Positions 45,488-54,248 are shown, counted from the first letter of the stretch. The stretch is 64,000 nt of DNA from an uncultured Oscillospiraceae bacterium (GCA_949285935.1 CASEAH010000082.1:39828-103827), one strand, 5' to 3'. Translations and numbers: made by a program. Notes: a model not told the origin generated them from the sequence alone.

Positions 45488-45775
45488 GGTCGGGGTTGCT
45501 AAGTTATACTCCCAGATTAGGAAAAAGAACATTCATTAGGTTCAGGGGGATGTAACCGCTTCAACCAGGCTTCCGGCGAAGCTATGGCCTATATCTGCCA
45601 CGGTTGATTGCCAAATGGGTCGCCAGGGCAAACATATGACGATATGAAGTTTGTATGTAAGGGATGCGAAGTGGCCGGGAGCCATGCGGGCCACCTAACT
45701 GACCCACATGCCCTCGCTGACTTAAGTTACGGGCTCAAGTCAACGGTTCCCAAAGCGGAACAACAGAACAAAGCA
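45488..45775 (+). ncRNA. candidate large structured RNA, class not identified
   Basis: This non-coding stretch has several strong nested hairpins on the plus strand: GCTTC-CGGC-GAAGC inside AGGC...GCCT (about 45567-45589), GTGGCC/GGCCAC around GGGAGCCATGCG (about 45670-45693), GACTT...AAGTC (about 45718-45741), and GGTT...AACC near 45539-45566. Its GC content is higher than other gaps here, and neither strand carries a credible gene. The extent is approximate. It resembles large Firmicute structured RNAs in size (about 290 bases). I cannot assign it to a family by eye. A terminator at 46199 could end the transcript. Confidence 0.5.
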
Positions 45776-46198
45776 ATATAAAATTATAAGTGTGGCAGAA
45801 AACCGAACCCTTTACGCTCCCGGCTGAACGATTATGCCTTTATGGCAATATTCAGTTTTATTCCGGTCCCTCTGCAAGGGAGCGGCATCCTCCCCGCTGA
45901 GCTGTCCCTACCAAAGGGTATGCCGGGTATTTCTTATTCAGTTGTCATGCGCAGGGTGGATGCGTGATTGTATCGTGTTTTCTTCCAAGCAGCATCAATC
46001 AGTTTCAGGGGATTCCGGTGCTAAAAGCAGCAAGCCGTCTCTCTTCCAAGTTGACCTGCACCTATATACGTTAATCTACTTTTGAGAATGATCCCGTTTT
46101 TCGCTGCCATGGCAGGAAGTTTTCTGTTTCCGACATACAGCTGTAATGGATGTCTGCATAAATCCCCGCCGCACAATCACACCGGCTTTCATGTTTAC
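45776..46198. other. intergenic region between RNA candidate and terminator
   Basis: It has small stems such as TCCCT-CTGC-AAGGGA near 45867. No gene with a ribosome site was found. Confidence 0.45.
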
Positions 46199-46226
46199 AA
46201 AAACGGCGCCTCCAGGCGCCGTTTTT
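46199..46226 (+). terminator. rho-independent terminator upstream of dapL
   Basis: AAAAACGGCGCC-TCCA-GGCGCCGTTTTT, a perfect GC-rich stem followed by five T. There is no protein gene for 840 bases upstream on this strand, so it terminates either dapF read-through or a non-coding transcript. Confidence 0.93.
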
Positions 46227-46276
46227 AATCATATCCCCCGGGAAGGCTCATAAACTGGAAACAGGAGGTGCCTTCC

Positions 46277-47476
46277 ATGGTTAAAATCAATCAAAACTTT
46301 GCCCGGCTTCCTCAAAGTTATCTGTTTTCTGATATTGCTCACCGGGTAGATGCTTACGCGGCCGCTCATCCCCATCAGAAAGTGATCCGCATGGGGATCG
46401 GTGATGTTACCCTCCCCCTCCCCTGTGCCGTGGTAGACGCTTTAAAATCTGCCTCCAGCGAAATGGGCAGTAAAGAAACCTTTCACGGCTACGGACCCGA
46501 ACAGGGGTACCCTTTTCTGCGGGAAGCTATTGTTGAATACTACCGTCGGGAAATGGGAGTCGTGCTTAAACCTGAAGAGATCCTGGTCAGCGACGGCTCC
46601 AAAAGCGACGTAGGCAATATTGTGGACTTGTTTTCCCCGGATAATACGGTGCTTATCCCTGACCCGGTTTATCCTGTATACCGGGATACCAACATTATGA
46701 GCGGACGGAAGATCGTGTACATCAGCGCCGATAGCCACAATGCCTTTCTGCCCCTGCCGGATCCTTCCGTCAAAGTGGATCTCATTTATCTCTGTTCCCC
46801 CAACAATCCCACCGGAGCAGTCTACACCAAAGACCAGCTGGCCCAGTGGGTGGCATATGCCCATGAGCAGGAAGCAATCCTCCTGTTTGACGCCGCTTAT
46901 GAACGGTTTATCAGCGATCCTGCACTTCCCCGTTCCATTTTTCAGATCCCGGGGGCCCGGGAGTGCGCCATCGAGTTCTGTTCTTTATCCAAAACTGCCG
47001 GTTTTACCGGAATGCGCTGTGGTTATACCGTGATACCCATGGAGTTGTCTTTTCCGGGGCCGCTGGGGGAACCCATCAGTCTGAACAAAATGTGGGTGCG
47101 CCGTCAAACCACCAAGTTCAATGGTGTCTCTTATGTAACGCAGCGGGCTGCCCAATCGGTTTTTACGCCGGAAGGGCTGGAGGCCTGCGACAAAAATATC
47201 CATTATTATCGGGAAAATTCCCAAATGATTTGTTCTCTCCTGGCGAAAAAGAAAATTGAATTCTACGGCGGCGCTCATTCTCCTTATATCTGGCTGCGCT
47301 GTCCCGGGGAAATGAGTTCCTGGGATTTCTTTGATTTTCTTTTGGAAAATGCTGCGGTAGTGGGAACTCCGGGATCAGGTTTTGGAAAAAACGGAGAGGG
47401 CTTCTTCCGGCTCACCGCTTTCGGCAGCCGGGAAAACACCGCAGAAGCTATGGAAAGGCTTTCACCTTTACTGTGA
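46277..47476 (+). CDS. dapL: LL-diaminopimelate aminotransferase
   Basis: DapL converts tetrahydrodipicolinate directly to LL-diaminopimelate with glutamate as amino donor, bypassing the acyl-intermediate routes. It is a PLP fold-type I enzyme: GYGPEQGYPFLREAI, SDGSKSDVGNI, CSPNNPTG, the PLP lysine in SLSKTAGFTGMRCGY (about 235) and the C-terminal Arg of FFRLTAFGSRE. KINQNFARLPQSYLFSDIA at the start is typical of DapL. The ATG at 46277 follows AGGAGGTG. Length is 399 residues. With dapF it defines the aminotransferase pathway here. Confidence 0.96.
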   Translation: MVKINQNFARLPQSYLFSDIAHRVDAYAAAHPHQKVIRMGIGDVTLPLPCAVVDALKSASSEMGSKETFHGYGPEQGYPFLREAIVEYYRREMGVVLKPEEILVSDGSKSDVGNIVDLFSPDNTVLIPDPVYPVYRDTNIMSGRKIVYISADSHNAFLPLPDPSVKVDLIYLCSPNNPTGAVYTKDQLAQWVAYAHEQEAILLFDAAYERFISDPALPRSIFQIPGARECAIEFCSLSKTAGFTGMRCGYTVIPMELSFPGPLGEPISLNKMWVRRQTTKFNGVSYVTQRAAQSVFTPEGLEACDKNIHYYRENSQMICSLLAKKKIEFYGGAHSPYIWLRCPGEMSSWDFFDFLLENAAVVGTPGSGFGKNGEGFFRLTAFGSRENTAEAMERLSPLL

Positions 47477-48239
47477 TTTTTATTGGTATCAGGCGGCCTT
47501 CCCAGCTGTTTTCCATATTTCGAATCCCGCCGTGCTCTTTAATTCATGCATAAATTTGTTTTCTACACCACCTGCCCATCGTCTGCATTCTGTCGATGCA
47601 TACATCCCCAAAAACTTCCGTCTTCGGCAGAGCAGTTGCTTGTCGGATGCTTTGTTTCGTGCTTTTAAAAAAACTTTTACTTCCTCTTGGGTTAGTCAGA
47701 AATATTTGCCTTGAAATCCTCCATGCCAAGGCCCGGAAAAGCATGCTTTTCCGGGCCTTGATAAATGAACTCTTCAATTGGGTAAGCCATCCCCCAAATA
47801 AACCAAAAACACTTATGGCTTCCCTATTTAAAAATTTTTCAGTTCTCCGATAAACTCCCATCACCGCATAGCGTTTCTTAACCCAAGGTCTATACATCTC
47901 TCAAAACCTTTTGCAGAAGAAAAATCCTGAAGCTCAAATTTCCCAGTTTATATATATAAATTTTCCATCCCCCCTTTATCAAAAGGAGGGATGGATCCGA
48001 TAGGGCTAAAATATCTATTTATAAACTTTAATTCGGCCCCGCAGAAGCCACCATATTTTTTTGCCGGACTTTGCGGGAGAAATAATGCAATAGCCTGAAA
48101 AGGAATTCCGGATAGCAGTTTCTCTGCTATGATTCGTTCCGGGTATCTGGAAGCTGTATCCTTTTCCACCTCTCGGCCACAGCGGCTCCAACCCTTCAAA
48201 TTCTGTAACGAACCCTCTCCAACGGTTCTGAATTTGATT
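47477..48239. other. convergent intergenic region with a 34-bp palindrome
   Basis: 760 bases with no convincing gene between dapL and gerQ. The main feature is the perfect palindrome at 47727-47760. Confidence 0.5.
47727..47760. repeat. perfect 34-bp palindrome
   Basis: CAAGGCCCGGAAAAGCA and its exact complement run without a break (centre CATG at 47742-47745). It lies 250 bases after dapL and has no T tract on either strand, so it is not a typical terminator. It may still block transcription or be a protein site. Confidence 0.85.
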
Positions 48240-48632
48240 TTATTGACGGCGGTAGCCGTTGCGGCCCGGTGTCAGATTATTTTGGGGAGATGTCTGAGGG
48301 CTTTCATAGGGGCGGACGCCCGGCTGGAAAAAGGTAACAAATTTGACGGAATACATATCGCATAACAAAGATGTATCCGTTGTCTCGTCATACAGAACCA
48401 ACCAGCTCATGCCTACTGAATTGAGTATGCCTTCACGACGCACGATGTTTTGCGTTCCTACCAGGAATTCTACAATTACATAAGTCCCCAAAGCTTCGGA
48501 CATAATTTCCTGGAGGGTCATAGGATCCACATGGGTCACATCCCCCGTCCGGGGATCGATAGCCTTACCAGGGACGGCGGGAGCCCCTTCAAATCCCATG
48601 CCCGCAGGGGGAAAAATACTGTTTTCTGCCAT
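48240..48632 (-). CDS. gerQ: spore coat protein GerQ
   Basis: GerQ is a coat protein that holds the cortex hydrolase CwlJ in the spore. The 130-residue product has the GerQ core LQEIMSEALGTYVIVEFLVGTQNIVRREGILNSVGMSWLVLYD and a Tyr/Gln-rich tail. The ATG at 48632 follows GGAGG by nine bases. It lies directly after cwlJ, the same pairing as in Bacillus. Confidence 0.92.
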   Translation of the reverse strand: MAENSIFPPAGMGFEGAPAVPGKAIDPRTGDVTHVDPMTLQEIMSEALGTYVIVEFLVGTQNIVRREGILNSVGMSWLVLYDETTDTSLLCDMYSVKFVTFFQPGVRPYESPQTSPQNNLTPGRNGYRRQ

Positions 48633-48652
48633 TGTCTGTTTCCTCCGTTCTG

Positions 48653-49093
48653 TCAGGTTTCAAAATAATCTTCTGTGGGATCATAAAAGCAATGGTCGCC
48701 AATGCGAACCACAAAACGCCCCACACTGCTGGGAAAGTTTGGCCGGCATTTGGGAGAATAAGGGTTAAAAAACCATAAAGCCTGCCCCAGGTTGGTGAGC
48801 CGGTTGCCCGCGATGGCCCAGTCCGCAATATCATAGTGAATTTGTTCAGGACGCATGTTATAAATATTTTGCGGATTGTACGCGCCTCTCACCGTTTCCT
48901 GTACGCAGGTAAACTGGCCAGGCTGGAAAATGATATTCCGAATACTTCCCTGCCCAATTCTGGCGTATTCGCCGCCGGGCGCATTGACCCGGTTCATCAC
49001 CACACTGGCCACGGCTCGCATTCCATCGTCACCCTCTCCGCCCGCTTCACACTGCACCAGCCTGGCCAGCAATTCCCGGTCGGAATATGCCAT
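48653..49093 (-). CDS. cwlJ: spore cortex-lytic enzyme CwlJ
   Basis: CwlJ degrades cortex peptidoglycan during germination. The Hydrolase_2 domain contains ARLVQCEAGGEGDDGMRAVASVVMNRV (catalytic Glu near residue 17) and QALWFFNPYSPKCRPNFPS. It lacks a signal peptide and SPOR/PG-binding domain, as CwlJ does and SleB does not. Length is 146 residues. AAGGAGG lies 12 bases upstream of the ATG. Expected to be expressed in the mother cell and to depend on gerQ. Confidence 0.93.
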   Translation of the reverse strand: MAYSDRELLARLVQCEAGGEGDDGMRAVASVVMNRVNAPGGEYARIGQGSIRNIIFQPGQFTCVQETVRGAYNPQNIYNMRPEQIHYDIADWAIAGNRLTNLGQALWFFNPYSPKCRPNFPSSVGRFVVRIGDHCFYDPTEDYFET

Positions 49094-49214
49094 GTTCTTT
49101 CAAAACCTCCTTCCGGCGCCCCCGCCGCCGCGGGAAAACGTTCCTGCGATCATTCTATGCACTGCTATTTCATTGGGTTCTCATGAGAAATACCGGGTGT
49201 CTTTCCTTAAGCAA

Positions 49215-49243
49215 TAAAAAAAGCAGGAGTTTCGCCTCCTGCC
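49215..49243 (-). terminator. terminator of the AraC-type gene
   Basis: GCAGGAG-GCGAAA-CTCCTGC is followed by seven T on the minus strand, about 37 bases after the AraC-type stop. Confidence 0.92.
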
Positions 49244-49279
49244 TTAAAAAATCTATTTGCTGCAAATACATTTCCGCTG

Positions 49280-49672
49280 TTATACAAAAGATTTTCCTTC
49301 TCCCGGGGGAGCCGCCGGATACGGACCATTCCCATAAAATTTCCGGTATTGTCCCGGGCTCATTCCCACCGTTTTACGGAACACCCTGCAAAAATAGTTG
49401 CTTCCTGAGAAGCCTGTAAGCCCCGCTATGGTTTCAAGGGAGTATTCCCGATTTTCCAGATAGAATCGGGCGACACGGATCCGTACATCGGTCAGATATT
49501 GTCCCGGTGTTTTTCCCGTTTCATCTGAAAAACTCCTTATGAGATGGCATTTGCTCACTCCCAAGCGGTTTGCCAGGTCCTCGATGCCTTCCAGATAAGC
49601 ATATTCATTTTCCATAAGCTCCATGGCGTTTTGTATCAGCGCCGGGTACGCCGCATTTTCTGTATTTTGCAT
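49280..49672 (-). CDS. AraC-type HTH regulator, DNA-binding domain only
   Basis: The 130-residue protein is little more than two AraC helix-turn-helix motifs: LEGIEDLANRLGVSKCHLIRSF and YSLETIAGLTGFSGSNYFCRVFRKTVGMSPGQYR. No ligand-binding domain is present, so it resembles SoxS/MarA-size regulators. The ATG at 49672 opens toward the msmX-type gene, transcribed divergently, which is the likely target. Confidence 0.88.
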   Translation of the reverse strand: MQNTENAAYPALIQNAMELMENEYAYLEGIEDLANRLGVSKCHLIRSFSDETGKTPGQYLTDVRIRVARFYLENREYSLETIAGLTGFSGSNYFCRVFRKTVGMSPGQYRKFYGNGPYPAAPPGEGKSFV

Positions 49673-49701
49673 CTATGGCCGATTCCTCTCTGCCCAATTG
49701 G

Positions 49702-49780
49702 TCAATATTTTACTATTGCTCTCTTTAATCTCCAATGTTATTATTGTAACACAATAGGATTTTAATATCAATATTTTACT
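49702..49780. promoter_or_regulatory. divergent control region with a 13-bp direct repeat
   Basis: TCAATATTTTACT occurs exactly twice (49702-49714 and 49768-49780), 66 bases apart, between the AraC-type gene and the ATPase gene. It could be the binding site of the divergent regulator. No clean -35/-10 pair was assigned. Confidence 0.5.
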
Positions 49781-49806
49781 GTACAAATCACTTAGGAGGT
49801 TTTTCC

Positions 49807-50919
49807 ATGGCCAGCATCAGCTTGAAGCATATCTTTAAAATCTATCCGGGAGATGTTACTGCGGTCAACGATTTTAATCTGGAAATCCAGGATAAGGAAT
49901 TCATCATTCTGGTAGGACCCTCCGGCTGCGGTAAGTCTACCACGCTGCGCATGATTGCCGGTCTGGAGGAAATCTCCAAGGGCGAACTGTATATTGGAGA
50001 CCGCCTGGTAAATGACGTCGCCCCCAAAGATCGTGATATCGCCATGGTGTTTCAGAATTACGCTTTGTACCCTCACATGACAGTGTACAAAAACATGGCC
50101 TTCGGCCTGGAGCTGAGGAAGGTTCCCAAGGATGTGATCAAGCAAAAGGTGGAAGAAGCTGCCCGCATTCTGGATATTGAACCTCTGCTTAACCGTAAAC
50201 CCAAGGCTCTTTCGGGCGGTCAGCGGCAGCGTGTGGCACTGGGCCGGGCCATGGTCCGGGATCCTGCTGTTTTTCTGCTGGACGAGCCTCTTTCCAACCT
50301 GGACGCCAAGCTCCGGGCGCAAATGAGGACCGAGATCACCAAACTGCACCAGCGCCTGGGTACCACGTTTGTATATGTGACCCATGATCAAACGGAAGCC
50401 ATGACCATGGGCGACCGTATTGTGGTCATGAAGGATGGTGTGATCCAACAGGTAGACACGCCTCAAAACCTTTATGACAAGCCCGGAAACAAGTTTGTCG
50501 CCGGATTTATTGGTTCCCCGCAAATGAATTTCATCAATGTCACCATTGCCAGGGACGGCGACGAATACTCGGCTGAATTTGGCCGGTACAAGCTCCCCAT
50601 CCCCAAAGGAAAAACCACCGGCGGAGTTTTTGAACAGTATGTGGGAAAATCTGTCATTATGGGCGTCCGCCCCGAAAATATCCACGACGATGAACTGTTC
50701 CTGTCCAGCTTCCGGTATCTGGCTGTGGAAGCAACGGTGGATATTGCCGAACTGATGGGTGCGGAGATCTATATTTACATGAATGTAGAAGGAAACAGCA
50801 TCACCGCCAAAGTGCCTCCCCGCTCTGCTTATAAGCCCGGCGACACCATCACGGTCGCAATTGACATGAACAAGGCTCATTTCTTTGATGCTGAGACAGA
50901 GAAAACCATCTGCAACTGA
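49807..50919 (+). CDS. MsmX/UgpC-type ABC transporter ATPase for sugars
   Basis: The nucleotide-binding domain has Walker A GPSGCGKSTTLRMIAG, Q-loop QNYALYPHMTV, signature LSGGQRQRVALGRAMVR and Walker B VFLLDEPLSNLD, then the H-loop His. A C-terminal regulatory TOBE/OB region (about 240-370) places it in the MsmX/UgpC/MalK class. No permease or binding protein is adjacent, so it is probably a shared ATPase for several sugar importers coded elsewhere, as MsmX is in Bacillus. AGGAGG precedes the ATG at 49807. Length is 370 residues. Confidence 0.95.
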   Translation: MASISLKHIFKIYPGDVTAVNDFNLEIQDKEFIILVGPSGCGKSTTLRMIAGLEEISKGELYIGDRLVNDVAPKDRDIAMVFQNYALYPHMTVYKNMAFGLELRKVPKDVIKQKVEEAARILDIEPLLNRKPKALSGGQRQRVALGRAMVRDPAVFLLDEPLSNLDAKLRAQMRTEITKLHQRLGTTFVYVTHDQTEAMTMGDRIVVMKDGVIQQVDTPQNLYDKPGNKFVAGFIGSPQMNFINVTIARDGDEYSAEFGRYKLPIPKGKTTGGVFEQYVGKSVIMGVRPENIHDDELFLSSFRYLAVEATVDIAELMGAEIYIYMNVEGNSITAKVPPRSAYKPGDTITVAIDMNKAHFFDAETEKTICN

Positions 50920-51278
50920 AATGTCTTTGGTTTGAATTTTGTTGCCATAGCGTCGGATATGGCTCCTGGTGCCATAAAGCTTGCAAGATAGATTATTCTG
51001 AAAAGGGCTGTTGCAAAATAAAAAGGCAGCAGCAGCCTGCACACAAAATCAGAAGCAATAACGAGAATCGGCCCTCCAAGAAAGCTGTCTTGGGGGGCCG
51101 ATTCCATGCATTATCTTTTGAAAAGTCTATTTTGCAGCAGCCTATTTCAAAATATTGATTCAATATTCCTTATCCTCTTCAGCCAGCTGAAAAATTCCAC
51201 TATTGGTTTCCCCGTTATTGCTTTTGCAGCACATGATTCCTGATTTGCAGTTTCCGGGGAGGCGGGCGTTTTCAGCTC
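50920..51278. other. intergenic region holding a MITE-like element
   Basis: About 360 bases between the ATPase and the lipid kinase; the element at 51005-51143 fills most of it. No gene was found. Confidence 0.6.
51005..51143. mobile_element. MITE-like inverted-repeat element, about 139 bp
   Basis: The ends are inverted repeats: GGCTGTTGCAAAATA (51006-51020) and TATTTTGCAGCAGCC (51128-51142), 14 of 15 positions matching. Inside, GAATCGGCCCTCCAAGA (51061-51080 region) pairs with TCTTGGGGGGCCGATTC, a 17-bp stem around AAGCTG. GGCTGTTGCAAAAT-like ends are common in Firmicute insertion sequences. It has no coding capacity. No clear target-site duplication was seen. It could also serve as a terminator for both flanking genes. 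Confidence 0.6.
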
Positions 51279-52205
51279 TCACTTCTTTTCGGCCGCCCGG
51301 GCAGCGGGCACCACGAGCCGGATCGCTTTGGGCAAAACTCTGGCCGTGATCTTATCGTTTTCAAATGTCTCTCCATCTACGCACATCGTTACCGGTTCCT
51401 CATATGCAACTTCCAGTGTGCGGCACTGTACATATGTGATGATATTCCGCAGCCGACTATCCGATACATGCAGCCCTTTCTGGTATTTTCCGATCACCTT
51501 CAAAATGGTGGCCCGTGAAAGCATTGGAATGATACAGACATCCATCAGGCCGTCATCCACCCGGGCCAGCGGCGCACCCTGGTAGCCTCCCCCATAAAAA
51601 CGTCCGTTCCCCACTACCATCAAAACAGCCTGCGTTACAGGCAATTCTTTGCCATCCACAATAAAACGGGCCTTTCTGCCCAACCGATGGAAAAACGTAT
51701 AGACGATGGAGAGATTATAGGCGCCCGTTCCTGTTACCAAAGGAAGCCGTTTAAAGCGGTGCATATGATGGGCCACATCCGCGTCCAACCCTACGTTGCA
51801 CAGGTTCAGGGAAAGCCGATCATTGAAACGAAGGGCATCCACCAGCTGCTCCCGTCCGGCCAGCTGGGCCGGGATGGAAAGGAAGTCTGCTTCGGGAAAA
51901 TTTTTGACAAAATCGTTCCCGGTCCCACAGGGGATCACCCCCAAGCTTGCATGACTGCAACCCCACAGTCCTTCCGCCACCTCGCTGATGGTGCCATCTC
52001 CTCCGCAGGCATAAAAGCGAAGCTCCTCATTTTTCCTCTCCCGGAAACATCGCTCCCGCACAAACGCTATCGCATCCTGGCGGCCCTGAGTGACATAAAT
52101 CTCCGGAGCCTCATTTCCGTTAAATGCCTGCCGGATCTGCGGTATCAAAAACTCCCGGGCGTCTCGTTTGCCAGCCGTAGGATTGATAACAAAAATATGC
52201 CGCAC
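51279..52205 (-). CDS. diacylglycerol kinase-family lipid kinase (YegS/DgkB-like)
   Basis: This is a soluble lipid kinase of the DAGK catalytic fold: FVINPTAGKRDAREFL, CGGDGTISEVAEGL (the GGDGT nucleotide motif near residue 68), GTGNDFVKNF, and the C-terminal VDGE segment. It probably phosphorylates diacylglycerol or a related lipid. The start is GTG at 52205 with GGAGGGG upstream. Length is 308 residues. It is divergent from the phosphoribosyltransferase gene. Confidence 0.92.
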   Translation of the reverse strand: MRHIFVINPTAGKRDAREFLIPQIRQAFNGNEAPEIYVTQGRQDAIAFVRERCFRERKNEELRFYACGGDGTISEVAEGLWGCSHASLGVIPCGTGNDFVKNFPEADFLSIPAQLAGREQLVDALRFNDRLSLNLCNVGLDADVAHHMHRFKRLPLVTGTGAYNLSIVYTFFHRLGRKARFIVDGKELPVTQAVLMVVGNGRFYGGGYQGAPLARVDDGLMDVCIIPMLSRATILKVIGKYQKGLHVSDSRLRNIITYVQCRTLEVAYEEPVTMCVDGETFENDKITARVLPKAIRLVVPAARAAEKK

Positions 52206-52305
52206 GATTTCCCCTCCACAACTCTGTCAGGTATTTTCCCTCAAATACATTTCCGCTATTTTACCATTTGTTCTCCGGCAGGGTCAATATGGGGGTAAAA
52301 AAATG

Positions 52306-52334
52306 TTGGAAAAGCGCAGTTATGGTGCTATACT
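52306..52334 (+). promoter_or_regulatory. promoter of phosphoribosyltransferase gene
   Basis: TTGGAA (52306-52311) and TATACT (52329-52334) are 17 bases apart, about 50 bases before the start codon. Confidence 0.75.
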
Positions 52335-52386
52335 GTATTTGTTGAGATCCTATTCCCAAGCATTTTATACAGAAGGAGCCATTACC

Positions 52387-52935
52387 ATGAAAACTTATGA
52401 AATCCAGGTTGCCGGAATCAAGCGCAGTCTGCCGGTGGTGCCTATTTCCGACGATCTTTCCATCGCTTCCTTTGTAATTTTCGGCGACACGGAAATTGTG
52501 GAGCCCTGCGCCCGGGAGCTTGCCAAATTGCTTCCCCCCGATGTGGACTATCTTATCACCGCCGAAGCCAAAAGTATTCCTCTCATTTATGAGATGGCCA
52601 AGGTAATGAACATGCCCCGTTACCTGATTGCCCGGAAGTCTGTCAAAGGCTACATGAAAAACCCCATTGTTACCAAAGTAAATTCCATTACCACCGGCAA
52701 AGAACAGATTCTTTGCCTGGATGAAGATGACATTCAGTTGATCCACGGCGCAAAAATTGCCATTGTGGATGATGTGATCTCCACCGGAAGTTCCCTGGCT
52801 GCCGTAGAGCATCTGGTGAAAGAGGCAGGCGGTACCGTGGTAGCCAGAGCTGCCATTCTTGCTGAAGGAGACGCCGCAGACCGCAAGGATATCCTGTATC
52901 TGGGAACCATTCCTCTTTTCTTTAATAAAAAATAA
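52387..52935 (+). CDS. purine phosphoribosyltransferase-family protein (Apt/Xpt-like)
   Basis: The PRPP loop IAIVDDVISTGSSLAAVEHL (about 125-143) and the earlier TAEAKSIPLIYEMAKVMNMPRYLIARKS define a type I phosphoribosyltransferase of the adenine/xanthine branch. It would salvage a purine base using PRPP, or be a PurR-like sensor domain; no DNA-binding domain is present. AAGGAGCC precedes the ATG at 52387. Length is 182 residues. The exact base is not certain. Confidence 0.88.
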   Translation: MKTYEIQVAGIKRSLPVVPISDDLSIASFVIFGDTEIVEPCARELAKLLPPDVDYLITAEAKSIPLIYEMAKVMNMPRYLIARKSVKGYMKNPIVTKVNSITTGKEQILCLDEDDIQLIHGAKIAIVDDVISTGSSLAAVEHLVKEAGGTVVARAAILAEGDAADRKDILYLGTIPLFFNKK

Positions 52936-52963
52936 AACCTTTTCTCTGTTTGTTTCAGATTGC

Positions 52964-53003
52964 AGAAAGGCTGCTTCTCTTTTGGCAGCAGCCTTTCTTT
53001 TTC
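52964..53003 (+). terminator. terminator of phosphoribosyltransferase gene
   Basis: AGAAAGGCTGCT and AGCAGCCTTTCT form a 12-bp stem with an 11-base loop, followed by five T, 28 bases after the stop. Confidence 0.92.
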
Positions 53004-53152
53004 TCTACTTCTTCCCTGCTGCAATTTCTGCTTTTTCCTTCCATTTTCCGGATATTGGGGCACTTTTACAGCATATGGTTTTATAGGTCCAAACGATTTG
53101 TAACCGTTCCGAAACTCCTCTTTAAAATCTGCATGGAAAGGATGCTTCTTTC

Positions 53153-53890
53153 ATGAAAGTGATCGTCACTGGCAGTTTTGATGAATCCAGCCGCATGGTG
53201 GCCCAGCGCATCACCCAAATTATCACCCAAAAGCCCGCTGCGAAGCTTGGCCTTGCCACAGGTGGTTCCTGTGAAGGGATCTATGCGCATCTGGTAGAGC
53301 TTTATAAAGCCGGTCAGCTGGATTTTTCTCAGGTACGCACGGTCAATCTGGATGAATATGTGGGGATGTCCCCTGATAACCCCCTGAGTTACCGGAAATA
53401 TATGAACAGCAATCTGTTCGATCATGTCAATATTGATAAAGCCAATACATATGTTCCCGGAGGCATGGGCGATCCTGAAGAAGAAATCAAAACCTTCCGG
53501 TCCAAGGTTCGGGAAGGCGGTTGGGCGGATTTCCAGCTCCTTGGAATCGGTGTGTCCGGGCATATCGGTTTTAATGAAGCAAGGGATACTCTGCAGGCCA
53601 GCGCACACCTGGAGGAACTGGATGAAAGCACCATCCGCGCCAATTCCCGATATTTTGAGGATGAATCTCAGGTTCCCCGCCGCGCCATGACAATGGGAAT
53701 GGGAGATATCCTTTCCGCGGAGGAAATCATGCTGATCGCCTCTGGTCCCTCCAAGGTGGAAGCTATCCGCGGCCTGATTATGGATGATACTGTTACCACC
53801 CATAATCCCAGCACCTTTTTAAAGCTGCACCGCAACGCCACTGTGGTCATTGACCGGGAGCTGGCGGATTGGGTTGGGTGGAAAGGATGA
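53153..53890 (+). CDS. nagB: glucosamine-6-phosphate deaminase
   Basis: NagB converts glucosamine-6-phosphate to fructose-6-phosphate and ammonia. Motifs are LATGGSCEGIYAHL (phosphate loop), VNLDEYVGM (catalytic Asp), LLGIGVSGHIGFNEA (Gly-rich with catalytic His) and IMLIASGPSKVEAI. Length is 245 residues, the short Firmicute form without the C-terminal allosteric tail. AAAGGA is about 11 bases upstream of the ATG. It stands alone, with no nagA nearby. Confidence 0.95.
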   Translation: MKVIVTGSFDESSRMVAQRITQIITQKPAAKLGLATGGSCEGIYAHLVELYKAGQLDFSQVRTVNLDEYVGMSPDNPLSYRKYMNSNLFDHVNIDKANTYVPGGMGDPEEEIKTFRSKVREGGWADFQLLGIGVSGHIGFNEARDTLQASAHLEELDESTIRANSRYFEDESQVPRRAMTMGMGDILSAEEIMLIASGPSKVEAIRGLIMDDTVTTHNPSTFLKLHRNATVVIDRELADWVGWKG

Positions 53891-54201
53891 CTGCTCTCTC
53901 CCGCCCATAAATCAGACCTCCGGCATTGGCTTTCACTTCCGGCCTTCCTCACGACCTTTTGCTTCGTGCCGGAATTAAGATTTTGCACTGTTTTCCAATA
54001 ATGCCGATATTTTATCCTGATGAAAACAAAAGGAATTTGTTCAGCAGCTTCGGTTTTCGGATCGCATCAAAGGACAAAACCGTGGCGCTGGCCCATCCTT
54101 CCCTGAGGGATATTCCGAGTATGATAAAGGGCGTTTTTTCCAGATACCGGAATATGCCGGATTCTGCTTCCCCCTGTGTTTGTCAACTCGATCCCATGAT
54201 A
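53891..54201. other. intergenic region after nagB
   Basis: About 310 bases with no gene between nagB and its likely terminator. Confidence 0.5.
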
Positions 54202-54248
54202 AAACCGTCGTCTTTCAGAGAGTCCTGCCTCAAAAGACGACGGTTTTT
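54202..54248 (+). terminator. terminator downstream of nagB
   Basis: AAACCGTCGTCTTT and AAAGACGACGGTTT form a 14-bp perfect stem with a 17-base loop, ending in a T run. It is 310 bases after nagB, on the same strand. A-rich flanks may allow action in both directions. Confidence 0.85.

Noticed and set aside
45450-45500. Possible lysine riboswitch near dapF (GAGGTGCG-like string)
   Set aside because: Only a short string matches. The GCCGAAG core and the other conserved parts are missing, and the position after dapF and far from dapL does not fit.
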